DNA of 17,066 nucleotides, from the NCBI GenBank assembly GCA_028565635.1, contig JAOXYB010021892.1, positions 1 to 17,066 on the forward strand. Reading direction: 5' to 3'. The notes beneath the pieces are model-generated. The model saw nothing but the letters and a program-made list of their open reading frames with translations, searched no databases and was not told the DNA's origin. Each line of letters opens with the position of its first letter. Within the stretch, counting starts at the first letter, position 1. Shown in pieces: positions 1 to 8,403 of the stretch. A program made the position numbers and the translations under genes. Source of the stretch: Phoronis ovalis (taxonomy: Eukaryota > Phoronida > Phoronidae).

Positions 1-307
1 AAAATGTGAGTAGCTGTCACAAACCAGTACTTTGTACATTATCCGGTCGGAGCATAACTCGGAAACCTACTGTAATATAAACACGCTGCTCGGCTCTGCT
101 GATATTAGTAGCCTTATTTATGATACTGGCCATGAGCTGTCGAAATTTCCCAAAATCTCTCCAATACTCTATGTGTGGTCGATTTTTATATGTGATGTGC
201 ATGTAAGGAGTCCACTATATCTCTACAAAAAAATTACCGAAAAGAAACCTTATTTCTTTTTACACTAAAAAAGGCCCGATGAAGGGCTTTTGCCTGTTTT
301 AAAACAC

Positions 308-313
308 TTTATT
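308..313 (-). promoter_or_regulatory. candidate distal poly(A) signal
   Basis: TTTATT on the plus strand reads AATAAA on the minus strand, about 390 bases beyond the stop codon of the SGNH exon. It is the more distant of two such hexamers. In AT-rich DNA this hexamer is common by chance, so the proximal one is preferred. Confidence 0.25.
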
Positions 314-514
314 AAATAAAAAGAAAAAACAACGTACATTGCCTACTAATGTTTCGGAGGGGTTTCGCCCGTTAAATAACTTATCTTTTTGTTGTGGCCT
401 AATATAGTGAATCATTCTTTTAATCAAATGCATTGGTTTACGAGTCATCACGAGAAATTATTAGGCAATAAAGCTACAGAAAAAAAATTAAATTAATTAT
501 TATACATAATCAAT

Positions 515-520
515 TTTATT
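515..520 (-). promoter_or_regulatory. candidate proximal poly(A) signal of the SGNH gene
   Basis: TTTATT on the plus strand is AATAAA on the minus strand, about 180 bases after the stop codon at 702-704. This is a normal 3'-UTR distance for an animal gene. The assignment rests on position and motif only. Confidence 0.4.
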
Positions 521-701
521 AAATTGGTATCTTGTTTTGGTGAAAAAAGATTTTATATTATAACTCTAGAAGCATAGAGAAACAAACAGAAACGCAAAAC
601 AATTTCGAACAGATTCTGCTCAAAAAGTGCCTACTCAACCTGTTTCTGAATAATTCTGTGCAGAGAAGACTCTTATACCCTGCACATATTTACGTTTACT
701 G

Positions 702-1676
702 TCAGTATTGATACCATTTCTGTATTTCTAGAAAGATAAAATTAGCACTTTGACTATCGAATGGTCTTTTCATGTGTACATTATCTTTATGTAGGTTATT
801 CTTAGCAAAGTCATTGGCAGACATTGTCCATTGGTCGAGGTATGGCACATTTAATTTTGTCATTATTTCATTGGCTGCATTGTTGTATTTGTACATTGCA
901 ACGTCGCCTGTTATGTTTGGAAACTTTCTATGTAAAATCACAGAGTTGTTTATAAAAAGAAGTTTACAGGCAGAAAATGCAAATAACATTTTTTTTGTTA
1001 ACCATGACAAATTATCGTAGTACGCAGTCAAATTTGCATAAGCTAGATCATGTACCCCGGCATTGAAAATTATGATATCTGGTTTTCCAGTTCTTTGTAA
1101 ATGTTCCACGATATGCTCTTGTGTGGTAGCATACTTTGTTGATTGAACTTCTACGTCTCTTGCAAACTCCATTGGTATATATTCTACGGATAAAGTACTT
1201 GCAGTATTACCACTGCACTTTCGCCAGAACGCTCGGCAACCGTCACAGTCTGTACATCCTGAATGTGAAAGTCCGAAAAGACAAGGACCTTCCAGCTGAT
1301 TTCGCGGCGGTCTCCATTTTGAAATGTTAACTTTAGTTCCTAAATATTTGTCCATGTCACATCGGCCTCTCATTTGTTGTATTACTGGTCCATTGCATTG
1401 AAGAGCTCTGCTTATTTCATTACTTAAATGATATGTTTTTGAATCCCCCAAGAAAACAATTCTAGAAAGATTGTTATATTTTGCTATTTTTATTATTTCT
1501 GCTGGATTTGGTGTCTTGAAAATACATCGATTTGGTAACCATATTGGTTGTGACTTTGTTTTAGACGGTATCTGCCACTGACCACTAGATGACGCTTCAA
1601 ACGCACTCATACAATGTTTCTCGGCAACATTTTGCGCTGAATCAGTTTTATTGTCTTCCAACAAATGTCTTTCCTC
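702..1676 (-). CDS. SGNH/GDSL-type esterase-like protein, terminal exon (5' part missing)
   Basis: The exon encodes 324 residues plus a stop. Residue numbers here count from the TTG codon at 1664. The SGNH hydrolase signature is visible: block I FLGDSK with nucleophile Ser75 after a hydrophobic strand (RIVFLGDS); PDIIIFNAGVHD at about 195-206, matching the block III strand-Asn region; and KDNVHM near the end giving the Asp294-x-x-His297 pair. Known SGNH/PC-esterase-like proteins remove or transfer acyl groups on glycans or lipids, mostly in the secretory pathway; the substrate here cannot be read from sequence. A cysteine cluster (C128, C137, C140, C143, C150) between blocks I and III suggests disulfides or a metal site. 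There is no ATG start. Codons GAG GAA AGA CAT precede the TTG, and an in-frame TAG (1677-1679) forms the end of a splice acceptor, so this is the last coding exon of a multi-exon gene. No frameshift or internal stop is seen. The superfamily call is fairly firm; the exact family is open. Confidence 0.82.
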   Translation of the reverse strand, partial: EERHLLEDNKTDSAQNVAEKHCMSAFEASSSGQWQIPSKTKSQPIWLPNRCIFKTPNPAEIIKIAKYNNLSRIVFLGDSKTYHLSNEISRALQCNGPVIQQMRGRCDMDKYLGTKVNISKWRPPRNQLEGPCLFGLSHSGCTDCDGCRAFWRKCSGNTASTLSVEYIPMEFARDVEVQSTKYATTQEHIVEHLQRTGKPDIIIFNAGVHDLAYANLTAYYDNLSWLTKKMLFAFSACKLLFINNSVILHRKFPNITGDVAMYKYNNAANEIMTKLNVPYLDQWTMSANDFAKNNLHKDNVHMKRPFDSQSANFIFLEIQKWYQY

Positions 1677-1693
1677 CTAAAAGATAAAAGTAG
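1677..1693 (-). promoter_or_regulatory. 3' splice acceptor of the SGNH terminal exon
   Basis: On the minus strand the sequence reads CTACTTTTATCTTTTAG followed by GAGGAAAGAC. This is a pyrimidine-rich tract ending in AG, with the reading frame open from the next base. The AG is also part of the in-frame TAG that closes the frame upstream, which is why a spliced exon is preferred to an intronless gene. Confidence 0.65.
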
Positions 1694-2280
1694 GAATCAC
1701 TTTGGCATCCCTTCCACGTTCATAGGAAAGAAATACTTGTTTCAATGCGCTGCACAAGATGTGTTATCGACAAACTATTAGCAACCGACGAGTCTCGATT
1801 TCTCGTTTAGTCACCCTAGTGTATTTATTTTTTAATCTTCCTGCTCAAGCTATGGCAATAATTTTTATTATAAAATGGCATATAATATAAATGAAAGAAA
1901 CTACAATTTTTTAATGTCACAGGTTGGGCTTTGGCTTGGTTTCTAATTGTTTAATCATATGTAGTCTGGTCAGCCATATAAAATTGATGGTTAGGACTAA
2001 TCATCATGATTACCTTCAATTGTAATTGGATAGCAAATTAACTGTTAAATTAAACTGGACTTTTCATCCTGTGAAAGCATGACTAAATATTGAATTTTAC
2101 AAGCAGGTTTCTGCTGTTTCTATGTAAGATTAAAGTAAAATCTGAGAGTGTACCTTGAACAGTGCATTCTTCATAGATGGGTTAGTTAGTTTAATTGAAA
2201 ATTCTACAAAAAAAGAGAGAAATGATTATCCACACTCCAACGAAATCGTTCCCATACCCCTTATTTTCAGACATGTTTCA
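1694..2280. other. probable intron or upstream flank of the SGNH gene
   Basis: No convincing upstream exon, ATG with signal peptide, or promoter could be found on the minus strand here. The sequence is AT-rich with scattered small palindromes (for example around 2000-2010) and no coding signal on either strand. Confidence 0.4.
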
Positions 2281-2301
2281 ATTTAACACTTTTGGTCCGC
2301 T

Positions 2302-2340
2302 GATTATTTGTAAGTGTGTGCGTGTGTGCGATTATTTGTA

Positions 2341-2373
<33 letters not shown>
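2302..2373. repeat. TG microsatellite with duplicated leader
   Basis: A pure (TG)n run covers about 2344-2373. It is preceded by two copies of a short leader (GATTATTTGTAAG followed by GTGTG) at about 2302 and 2330, suggesting a local slippage or unequal-exchange duplication. Confidence 0.9.
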
Positions 2374-2378
<5 letters not shown>

Positions 2379-2553
2379 ATTTTTTAAAGTCGGATCAACC
2401 GTTATTTGTAGTGTAATATGGATTTGGAGTTGCAACTACATAAAAACAACTGATGGAATAGTCCATATTAATTTAATCCTACAGGTGTGTAAACACACTA
2501 TCATTATCAAATAATTAAACAGTTAAAGAATATATATTGCACCTAATTCCATT

Positions 2554-2754
2554 CTAATTAAAATAAGTAGTTAGTTATCAAAAATCCCGTTGCTTATCTG
2601 CTATCCTTTCTCCCGCTATCAATTTGACATTTTTAAATGTGGAAGAAATTTAAAATTGGGGAATAATAAACGAGAAAAGAATGTTAACTTGTTAATAGGA
2701 GAAAGGACACCAGATAAGTAACGGGAGCAATAACTAACTACTGACTTTAATTAG
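2554..2754. mobile_element. inverted-repeat element (MITE-like), about 200 bp
   Basis: Left arm 2554-2613 and right arm 2698-2754 are near-complete inverted copies around an 84-base spacer. Shared blocks include CTAATTAAA, AGTAGTTAGTTAT, CCCGTT-CTTATCTG and TCCTTTCTCC. Arms of nearly 60 bases with scattered mismatches fit a non-autonomous foldback or MITE-type DNA element. No clear target-site duplication was found, and no coding potential lies inside. Confidence 0.7.
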
Positions 2755-3300
2755 TTATTAATTCTTACATCTTAAACAAAATTATTTAAAAAGAAAAAAA
2801 TATTTACAACTGTCCCAATTGTTTGATTCAGTAACATTTATAGATTTGTATGCGTTAATTTATGTATTTATGTTAAATCACTACACTTTGGTTTAAAGTG
2901 TTTGTAAGCATAAAATGTCTGGACAAAGCTGCAAAATCTCCAGATCCACATTACTACTATTTCTTACAAAGCTAATCACATTCACGATCAATTTGCATTT
3001 AATTTTAAACAGTGGTAACTAAATACATGCAGCGCTTTGAAGTTTATTTAATGAAACGTGCATGGACCATGCGAATTTAGTCCTACTGGTATCTAAACTT
3101 GATATTTGCTGCTAACCTAAAAATACTGACTTTTGAAATATTGTATTCAACAATTGTACATATATTTTTAATGAACTATAGTAAGCCATTCCCATATATA
3201 GATACATTAGATTTAGATGAAGTATATTCAGCAACCAAAAAATGTATGGTTACTATTAGTAACCTTTTCTTCCTTTTTACAAAGCGAAAAGCCAGTTACG
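2755..3300. other. AT-rich intergenic or intronic stretch
   Basis: A 75-codon open frame on the plus strand (3099-3326) has no motif and begins at a non-ATG codon. It ends inside the dispersed repeat that starts at 3308. I do not call it a gene and see no other structure. Confidence 0.4.
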
Positions 3301-3307
3301 GACATGT

Positions 3308-3443
3308 TAGTTCTCACAGTGACTAGCAGCCTCTAGTTTGCAAATTGTAGAAACACCCCAAACTGTAAAGCATCAACCCAATTACTAACAGGGTAGTTCT
3401 CAAAGCGACCATCAGGCGTCTCTAGTTTACAAACTGCAGAAAC
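3308..3443 (+). repeat. two direct copies of a 50-bp repeat
   Basis: Copies at 3308-3354 and 3394-3443 share TAGTTCTC-AGYGAC, then CTCTAGTTTRCAAAYTG and GTAGAAAC/GCAGAAAC, spaced 86 bases apart. A related piece recurs at 4265-4306. The family is unidentified. Confidence 0.65.
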
Positions 3444-4264
3444 TGTAAAGGTTGTACTAATAGTTCTTTTGACAGCACGGGCATAGCGAAATCTAGCCTA
3501 GTATTAATTATATCAGGATTTAGTATATTGATAGTTGACAATATTGTCAATTTTATTCTTATTTCTTCATTTATAACAGTACTATCAATAAATTAATCAT
3601 TTTTAGTAATAAAAATAGAAATAAAATTGTAATTCTGGAGCTAACTGCATTTAAATATGACTAAATATAAGTTACATTGCATTACATATAACTTACACAG
3701 TTATAACTTATCACCATCTTAGGCAATTTGTAATGTACAATAATACAAACTGAGTGCAGTCTATGCAAACATTTCCGCCTGGGTGCATACATAATCTAGG
3801 CGTTAGGTTATGTAGGGTCTAATAAGCAATAAAAGGCACACACTTAGATAGATCAGAGGACGAAACGTTCTTGGAGATACAATTATTTTTGTCTTTGTTT
3901 TCGTTTGCTCATTAACCGGTCATCGAATAGTATGCATACACTATTTACACTTTTGCTCAAAATTTAATTTGTTCTGCTTAATTGTGAAAGTTGAACACTT
4001 TTAAAAACTAGAACGAATAACGATAATAACTTATCTAATCACAGATGTCCATGAAAGTTTGGTAATATATTCCTTTAATGCCATTTCCCCATATTATAAC
4101 GAACGGGAGGAGAATTAGTGGTGTGCTCTCTAAAGCAAACTGTACAGTTGTCCAAACTATATATTCAATAATTCTCAGTTTGGCTACTATAGGTTCGTCA
4201 ACCCCAGTATTTTATAATCTAAATATATATAGAAAATAACATTAAATTTTAACACGAGGTGTCA
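3444..4264. other. AT-rich stretch without a gene
   Basis: It contains a perfect 16-base palindrome TTGACAATATTGTCAA at 3535-3550 and a local cluster of ATAAGTTACAT/ATATAACTTA-type inverted pieces around 3667-3710. No coding signal is seen on either strand. Confidence 0.4.
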
Positions 4265-4306
4265 CTAGTTTACAAATTGCCACCTTACAGTTTGTAGAAA
4301 CTGCAA
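4265..4306 (+). repeat. third, rearranged copy of the 3308/3394 repeat
   Basis: CTAGTTTACAAATTGC (4265-4280) and CAGTTTGTAGAAACTGCAA (4288-4306) match the two copies about 0.9 kb to the left, in the same orientation but with the internal order altered. Confidence 0.5.
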
Positions 4307-4359
4307 ATTACACAGGTATAGGTATTGGACATGGGTGATAATTGTAGAAGTACGTGGTA

Positions 4360-4660
4360 GCGATTTAAAGGTTTAGTTATAAGATCGTTTGATGTTATAT
4401 GTCTTACTGAAATATACGGTCTCAAACACTGGGTATATGTAAAGCTCTTCTCTCCAAGCTTATATAAGGATTATGCTAATTTAGGGAAAAAAGTGCAACC
4501 ACTGTACTGGGAACAAGTGGCGAGATTGTGTGTATATATATATTAAGACATGGCTAGTTTATGATGCCAATAATGATCCCATAGAACTACTGGCAAAATA
4601 AATTCAAAAATTAAATGCAAAGGAAAATTATGATTGGTGTTTATGAATGATAGTAATTGT
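4360..4660 (+). pseudogene. possible decayed LINE-type endonuclease fragment
   Basis: Three short plus-strand pieces in different frames resemble the apurinic-type endonuclease of non-LTR retrotransposons. FDVICLTE (4388-4411) resembles the strand ending in the catalytic Glu of the ...LxET/LTE motif. SGEIVCIYI (from about 4516) resembles the SGGxxxYx strand. A later DPIELLAK segment begins at 4575. Stops and frame changes separate them and the characteristic GDFN segment was not found, so any element is badly eroded. The match is by eye to a general family pattern and could be chance in AT-rich DNA. Confidence 0.28.
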
Positions 4661-5172
4661 TTCTCCTATCTGAGATCAGTGTTCGGGGTTATTTTATTAT
4701 TTCTAGAAAATCGATGATGACCAAAAGTAAAATTTCGTTTGAACTGTCTTTGGAAACAAATATAAATATTGATCACTCTGATGTTACGGTCGGACACGTG
4801 GACTATATCTAAAGAGCTTTTCTGTACATAATCCCGACTAATTCGCAAACGGGGAGTCCTCTGAAAGCTAAAGTTGCAAAAAAGTGAAAGTACGTATTAA
4901 CTTTTAAATCGGTAGGGAGTATGGTATGATGTTTTTTATGGGTATTATAACAAGGGACCAAGTAAATGGAATCCATGATATGTACAGTGTATTAAATTAA
5001 TGATGCATGTACTAAAACTACATGTAGGTAAGAAATTATGGCAGGGCAGCCCTCTTGGAATTTTCTTACAACATGTTACTAACGAGGCACAGTTGACCAA
5101 TTTATTAAATTGCTGAGTTTATTTTTAATATAGTTTACTTGTATTATCAAATAACCGTTTTTAATATTACAG
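4661..5172. other. stretch between the endonuclease-like remnant and the SGNH-like pseudogene
   Basis: No convincing gene. A 60-codon minus-strand frame (4666-4848) has no recognisable motif. The right end (about 5152-5172) reads CGTTTTTAATATTACAG, a plausible plus-strand splice acceptor leading into the broken SGNH-like sequence. Confidence 0.35.
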
Positions 5173-5716
5173 AAATAAAACAGCGCTGTAAGGGTTATGC
5201 TCAATACTCTGAAAAAGAATGTCGTTCTCGTATTCGATCTATTAAAAACAACGGTATAACGTATGCGACGGAGAAGTCGAAGCCAGTTTTTCGGAAACAC
5301 GCAAGGTTGACCACAGGGTGTCAAAGCAATAAAAGCACTGGGATCTAACAACAGCTCTATGGTGAAAAGATGTGTCGGCCTGCATAACGATTTTAATTCC
5401 GATTATATGATTAAAAAATGTATAAGTAAATTATGGCTAATACAAAGTTACTGCAGAATGCTTCCAAGTCTAATTTCATGCCGTGTTATATGTGGATAAC
5501 ACCGTATGTGTCGGGTCTCCTTAAAGGACCTGGATTTACGACACAATCTAAGGGTAGAAGCATAGAATATGCAAAAAGAGTCACTCATGTCAGTACTTGC
5601 ACGCGCAAGGTGTAAACGTACTAAACACGCATGATATTACAGACACTGCCTTTAGTTGGGACGGTACGCATTTTGGTTCAAGAGTTAATAAGTCAAATTG
5701 TGTTAAGTTATATTGA
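5173..5716 (+). pseudogene. SGNH-like protein, C-terminal part, frame-broken copy
   Basis: A coherent protein can be followed only by changing frame three times, so this is read as a pseudogene or relic. The segments are: a Cys/Arg-rich piece containing YSEKECRSRIRS (frame of 5139); a piece with SSMVKRCVGLHNDF (frame of 5320); an ATG-led piece at 5433 with MWITPYVSGLLKGPGF and RSIEYAKRV; and, after a shift near 5590, a piece with FSWDGTHFGSRVN ending at the TGA at 5714-5716. WDGTHFG (5657-5677) fits the Asp-x-x-His block V of SGNH hydrolases, and the WITPY segment fits the strand before it. Segment order agrees with the C-terminal half of such a protein. The GDS block was not found upstream. 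It differs clearly from the intact SGNH exon at 702-1676, so it is another subfamily member rather than a recent duplicate. An exon start at 5173, after TTACAG, is possible. Confidence 0.5.
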
Positions 5717-6060
5717 ACATTTAGATTTAATACGTGTCAACACACCCAAATAACCAAAGGCTGTAATGACTACTGATGTTGTTATCCGGTATTTTTTAGA
5801 GGATGTACATTACAACTATTTTATATTACCACGTGTTTCAAATGTTTTTCAAGCACTGATGAATTAAGGTGACAAGAGATGAATGGGGCATTTACCTTTG
5901 CTTACCTCATTTAGCATTAATTTTTTAACGTTTAAAATATTTTAATCGACCACTGTGAAAATATTTCTAATGCTTTTTCAAGTTTTAGTTTTTTCAGCAT
6001 GTATTTTCTGAGGTATAATGTCCACTGCGAGACGAAATAAAAGCTCCGAAATCAACAGCC
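5717..6060. other. AT-rich stretch, nothing recognised
   Basis: No open frame with a motif, no repeat of note. It follows the SGNH-like relic and ends where the 110-bp dispersed repeat begins. Confidence 0.4.
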
Positions 6061-6173
6061 TTGTTACAATTTCCTTATATGATAATCAGCCATTCATTAA
6101 TTAAATAATAATGTTTGGGCAGAACGGTTTAATCTACAGATTTGATTTTTGGCACAATTATGCATCTTGCGAA
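6061..6173 (+). repeat. 110-bp dispersed repeat, copy 1
   Basis: It shares TTACAATT, GATAATCAGCCATTCATTAA, AATAATAATGTTTGGG, ACGG-TTAA, CTACAGA and TGCATCTTGCGA in the same order and orientation with the copy at 7693. The second copy carries a small AAT-rich expansion. Confidence 0.8.
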
Positions 6174-7129
6174 ACTGACCAGGGAAAAATTCGTTTTTCT
6201 AAAATTTTCCTCCGAGTAGACGCTCGGGCATTACAACTGAATGGGATTTCTTAAAAATCAACCAAATTTTATACTTTTTATTCTAGACAAATGGGTTTGG
6301 CTTTAAAATGTTTGTCACGGCATTCCAAAAAAATGGCACGAGTAGATTTTCAAAAAATATGTAGACAAAATTTCAATGTTTCGGAGCCATTCATACAATA
6401 TATAACTGAAATTATCATTTTTGCTAAAATAAGAGGGAGATTGCATGGCCTGGTTAACACCTGAGCTGTTTATAAATATATTTTTTGTACAATAAGCGAT
6501 AAGGCACTAAAATTAACATGCTGTATAAAATCAGCGACCTGATATTCATTTTATGATGTTGTTCACGTATAAATGTGTAATTTAGTAATTGCCTACGCAC
6601 AAAATGTCTCACTCAAGTACCCTCTGTCCTTTACCCAGACCATTCGCATTAATTTTAAACAAGAGGTTTATACTATTGCTATACACTTCTGACAGAAAGT
6701 TAGCTGAAGCGACTATTATTTCATTATTAAGGATGGACCTATAAAAGTTTTCTTTAAATTTTTTTGCAAGCTGATATAAGTACATCATTAGATTCCCCAT
6801 CCATGTCAACAGAACACGTGATAACGTGCATGTACATATAGAACAGAGCAACATTCTCCGAACTATAGTATCTCTTCATAATGTGACCGTGCACTACCAT
6901 TTATTTTTGCGTGCAGTCTTCACCATACTGATTTTGAGAAAATCGCATTAGAATAGAATCTACCCTTAAGTGAGAAGTAAAACATGGTGACATTATAAAA
7001 CACCCAAAATTAAAACAAAAAAAAACGTGTATTAATATTCCCCTACTATCTTCGTATGTAGTGCCAACAAAGCCTCGTGCTATGATGAACGGGAAGTTAA
7101 AGCCTATTAAAATTTCTCAAATATGGTTA
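6174..7129. other. interval between repeats; one unassigned small open frame
   Basis: Mostly AT-rich sequence. An 81-codon ATG-initiated frame on the minus strand (6854 down to 6609) starts with a hydrophobic, Cys-containing segment and ends in NANGLGKGQRVLE. I do not recognise it, and its length is near what chance allows, so it is not called as a gene. No other structure was found. Confidence 0.35.
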
Positions 7130-7560
7130 CACCTAGGCACACAGACTTCAGGTGTGACAATACCTTGAGGTCAAAAGTTTATTTTTTTAAATTGCTAAGT
7201 TCTCCAAATGATGGAATTAGGTATCAAGTCATTTTGAGGTCCTTTGAGAATATTTAGATATTAAAACGTGGAATTGATCTTTTTGTCATGTTTTCATTTT
7301 TTCTTTTGAAAACATGCTACCATACAACAACAGTTAGTCAGTCCCCAGGCTCTTGATTTAATATATGCAAGTCTCAGCTCAGGATAGAGAAAGAGTAGAC
7401 CTAGTGGTCAAAAGGTCATCTGGAGGTCAGAAGTTCAGAATCTCTGACTTGCAGGACATTTTCAGAAAGTATCTTTTTATGCATTTAAAGGTCATCAAGA
7501 GATCAACGTATCATTTTGAGGGCAAAACGTTCCAATTAACAATTTTCTAATACTTGCTGA
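7130..7560 (+). repeat. AGGTCA-rich 245-bp repeat family, two units (inverted relative to 16.0-16.8 kb)
   Basis: Two successive units carry GAGGTCAAAAG (about 7147) and GGTCAAAAGGTCATCTGGAG (7406). Their bodies match the reverse complement of the array near 16.0-16.8 kb: AAATGATGGAATTAGGT and GAGAATATTTAG-ATTAAAA in the first unit, TTTTCAGAAAGTAT and ATTTAAAGGTCAT in the second. A 61-codon ATG frame (7365-7550) lies within the second unit and is a by-product of the repeat. Confidence 0.7.
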
Positions 7561-7692
7561 AAATTTCATAAAGGTTGTGTTTAAGTCAATTTAGAGAGTA
7601 GTCAAGCTAGGTTCATAAAAGTCAATAACAGCAATCCTGCCTTTGCCTAAGGACTATCTAGTTAGAAAGGGAAATTGCTCGGTTTTCACTTA

Positions 7693-7812
7693 TTACAATT
7701 GCCCTACATGATAATCAGCCATTCATTAAATAATTAAATAAATAATAATGTTTGGGTAAAACGGCTTAACCTACAGACTAATTGATGTTTGGCACATTTA
7801 TGCATCTTGCGA
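7693..7812 (+). repeat. 110-bp dispersed repeat, copy 2
   Basis: Same order of blocks as the copy at 6061-6173, about 1.63 kb away, from TTACAATT to TGCATCTTGCGA. It runs straight into a GGATTAGGTCAC-family copy at 7832, so the two may be halves of one longer repeat. Confidence 0.8.
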
Positions 7813-7831
7813 CGATTGTGTATTTCAATAC

Positions 7832-7969
7832 GGATTAGGTCACTTTCTTGGCCTGTTATGTAGCGTATTGATCAAATAGCTAGTCAAATAATGTTAAAAT
7901 TAATGCAGTTTTCTCTGTTAATTGTGTTGAGTGGCAACTTTAACATGTATTATATAACGCAGCTATAAA
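7832..7969 (+). repeat. GGATTAGGTCAC family, copy 1
   Basis: It begins GGATTAGGTCACTTTCTTGG and ends GCAGCTATAAA. In order it carries GCCTGTTATGTAGC, ATTGATCAAA, AATGTTAAAATTAATGCA and CTGTTAATTGTGTT. The same order is seen at 9670-9789. Confidence 0.75.
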
Positions 7970-8063
7970 AAGCAATTTGTAGTGCTGTCTGTTACAATCT
8001 TTATCTTTGCAGATAGAGGGGGCTGAGGAGTGACATTTTTATAATGTTTATTTGGATGGCAAT

Positions 8064-8265
8064 GTGCCCACAAGGCGAAAAGTTATCAGGATTAGGACTA
8101 CTTTTTTTGGTATTTTGGTATATGTAACTCATAACATTACCATACTGCACAGTTTCCTCTGTTTTGCTTACTGGCTATTAAAACATGTGTTGTATACTGC
8201 AGCTATAAATATGATATGAATAATGCCACAAGACGCATATTGTGTTCATTGGGTGCATTCATATG
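8064..8265 (+). repeat. GGATTAGG family, copy 2 (diverged)
   Basis: It carries GTGCCCACAAGGCGAAAA, then GGATTAGGACTACTTTTTTT, a TTTCCTCTGTT-type middle, and CTGCAGCTATAAA at 8197-8209. The tail GTGTTCATTGGGTGCATTCA (8239-8258) recurs in altered form at 11311-11329. Confidence 0.6.
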
Positions 8266-8352
8266 GTCTATCTCAACACGTAATATTTATTCTCAGCTAT
8301 TTAGCTAAGCAGGATTCCCTACATCGGCTAAATACAATATGATGACATTTGC

Positions 8353-8354
<2 letters not shown>

Positions 8355-8389
<35 letters not shown>
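8355..8389 (+). repeat. TG microsatellite
   Basis: A pure (TG)n run of 35 bases introduces the TG-rich tandem units. It explains a run of His-Thr codons in the minus-strand frame, which is not a gene. Confidence 0.95.
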
Positions 8390-8392
<3 letters not shown>

Positions 8393-8403
8393 GTATGTGG
8401 TAT

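Larger units (their letters stand above)
1..701. other. 3' flank of the SGNH exon; no gene seen
   Basis: AT-rich sequence after the stop codon of the minus-strand SGNH exon. Open frames of 60-80 codons occur on both strands between 17 and 268, but none shows a recognisable motif and they overlap each other antiparallel, so I do not call them genes. The part nearest the exon is probably its 3' untranslated region. A small imperfect hairpin (AAAAGGCCC...GGGCTTTT) lies at about 267-290. Nothing else stands out. Confidence 0.5.

Noticed and set aside
17-268. Overlapping 61- and 78-codon frames at the window start
   Set aside because: They lie on opposite strands over the same bases and have no motif; the plus one lacks an ATG start.
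265-295. Terminator-like hairpin AAAAGGCCC...GGGCTTTT, and a GATGAAGGGC-TTTT-GCC stretch recalling a hammerhead ribozyme core
   Set aside because: The stem has a bulge and the context is eukaryotic, so a rho-independent terminator does not apply. The hammerhead core lacks the required GAAA after stem II and has C instead of U in CUGAUGA.
3850-3866. GAGGACGAAACG, resembling the GAAAC side of a hammerhead ribozyme
   Set aside because: No CTGATGA within a workable distance and no complementary stem II strand upstream; the nearest candidate (CTAATAAG) has two core mismatches.
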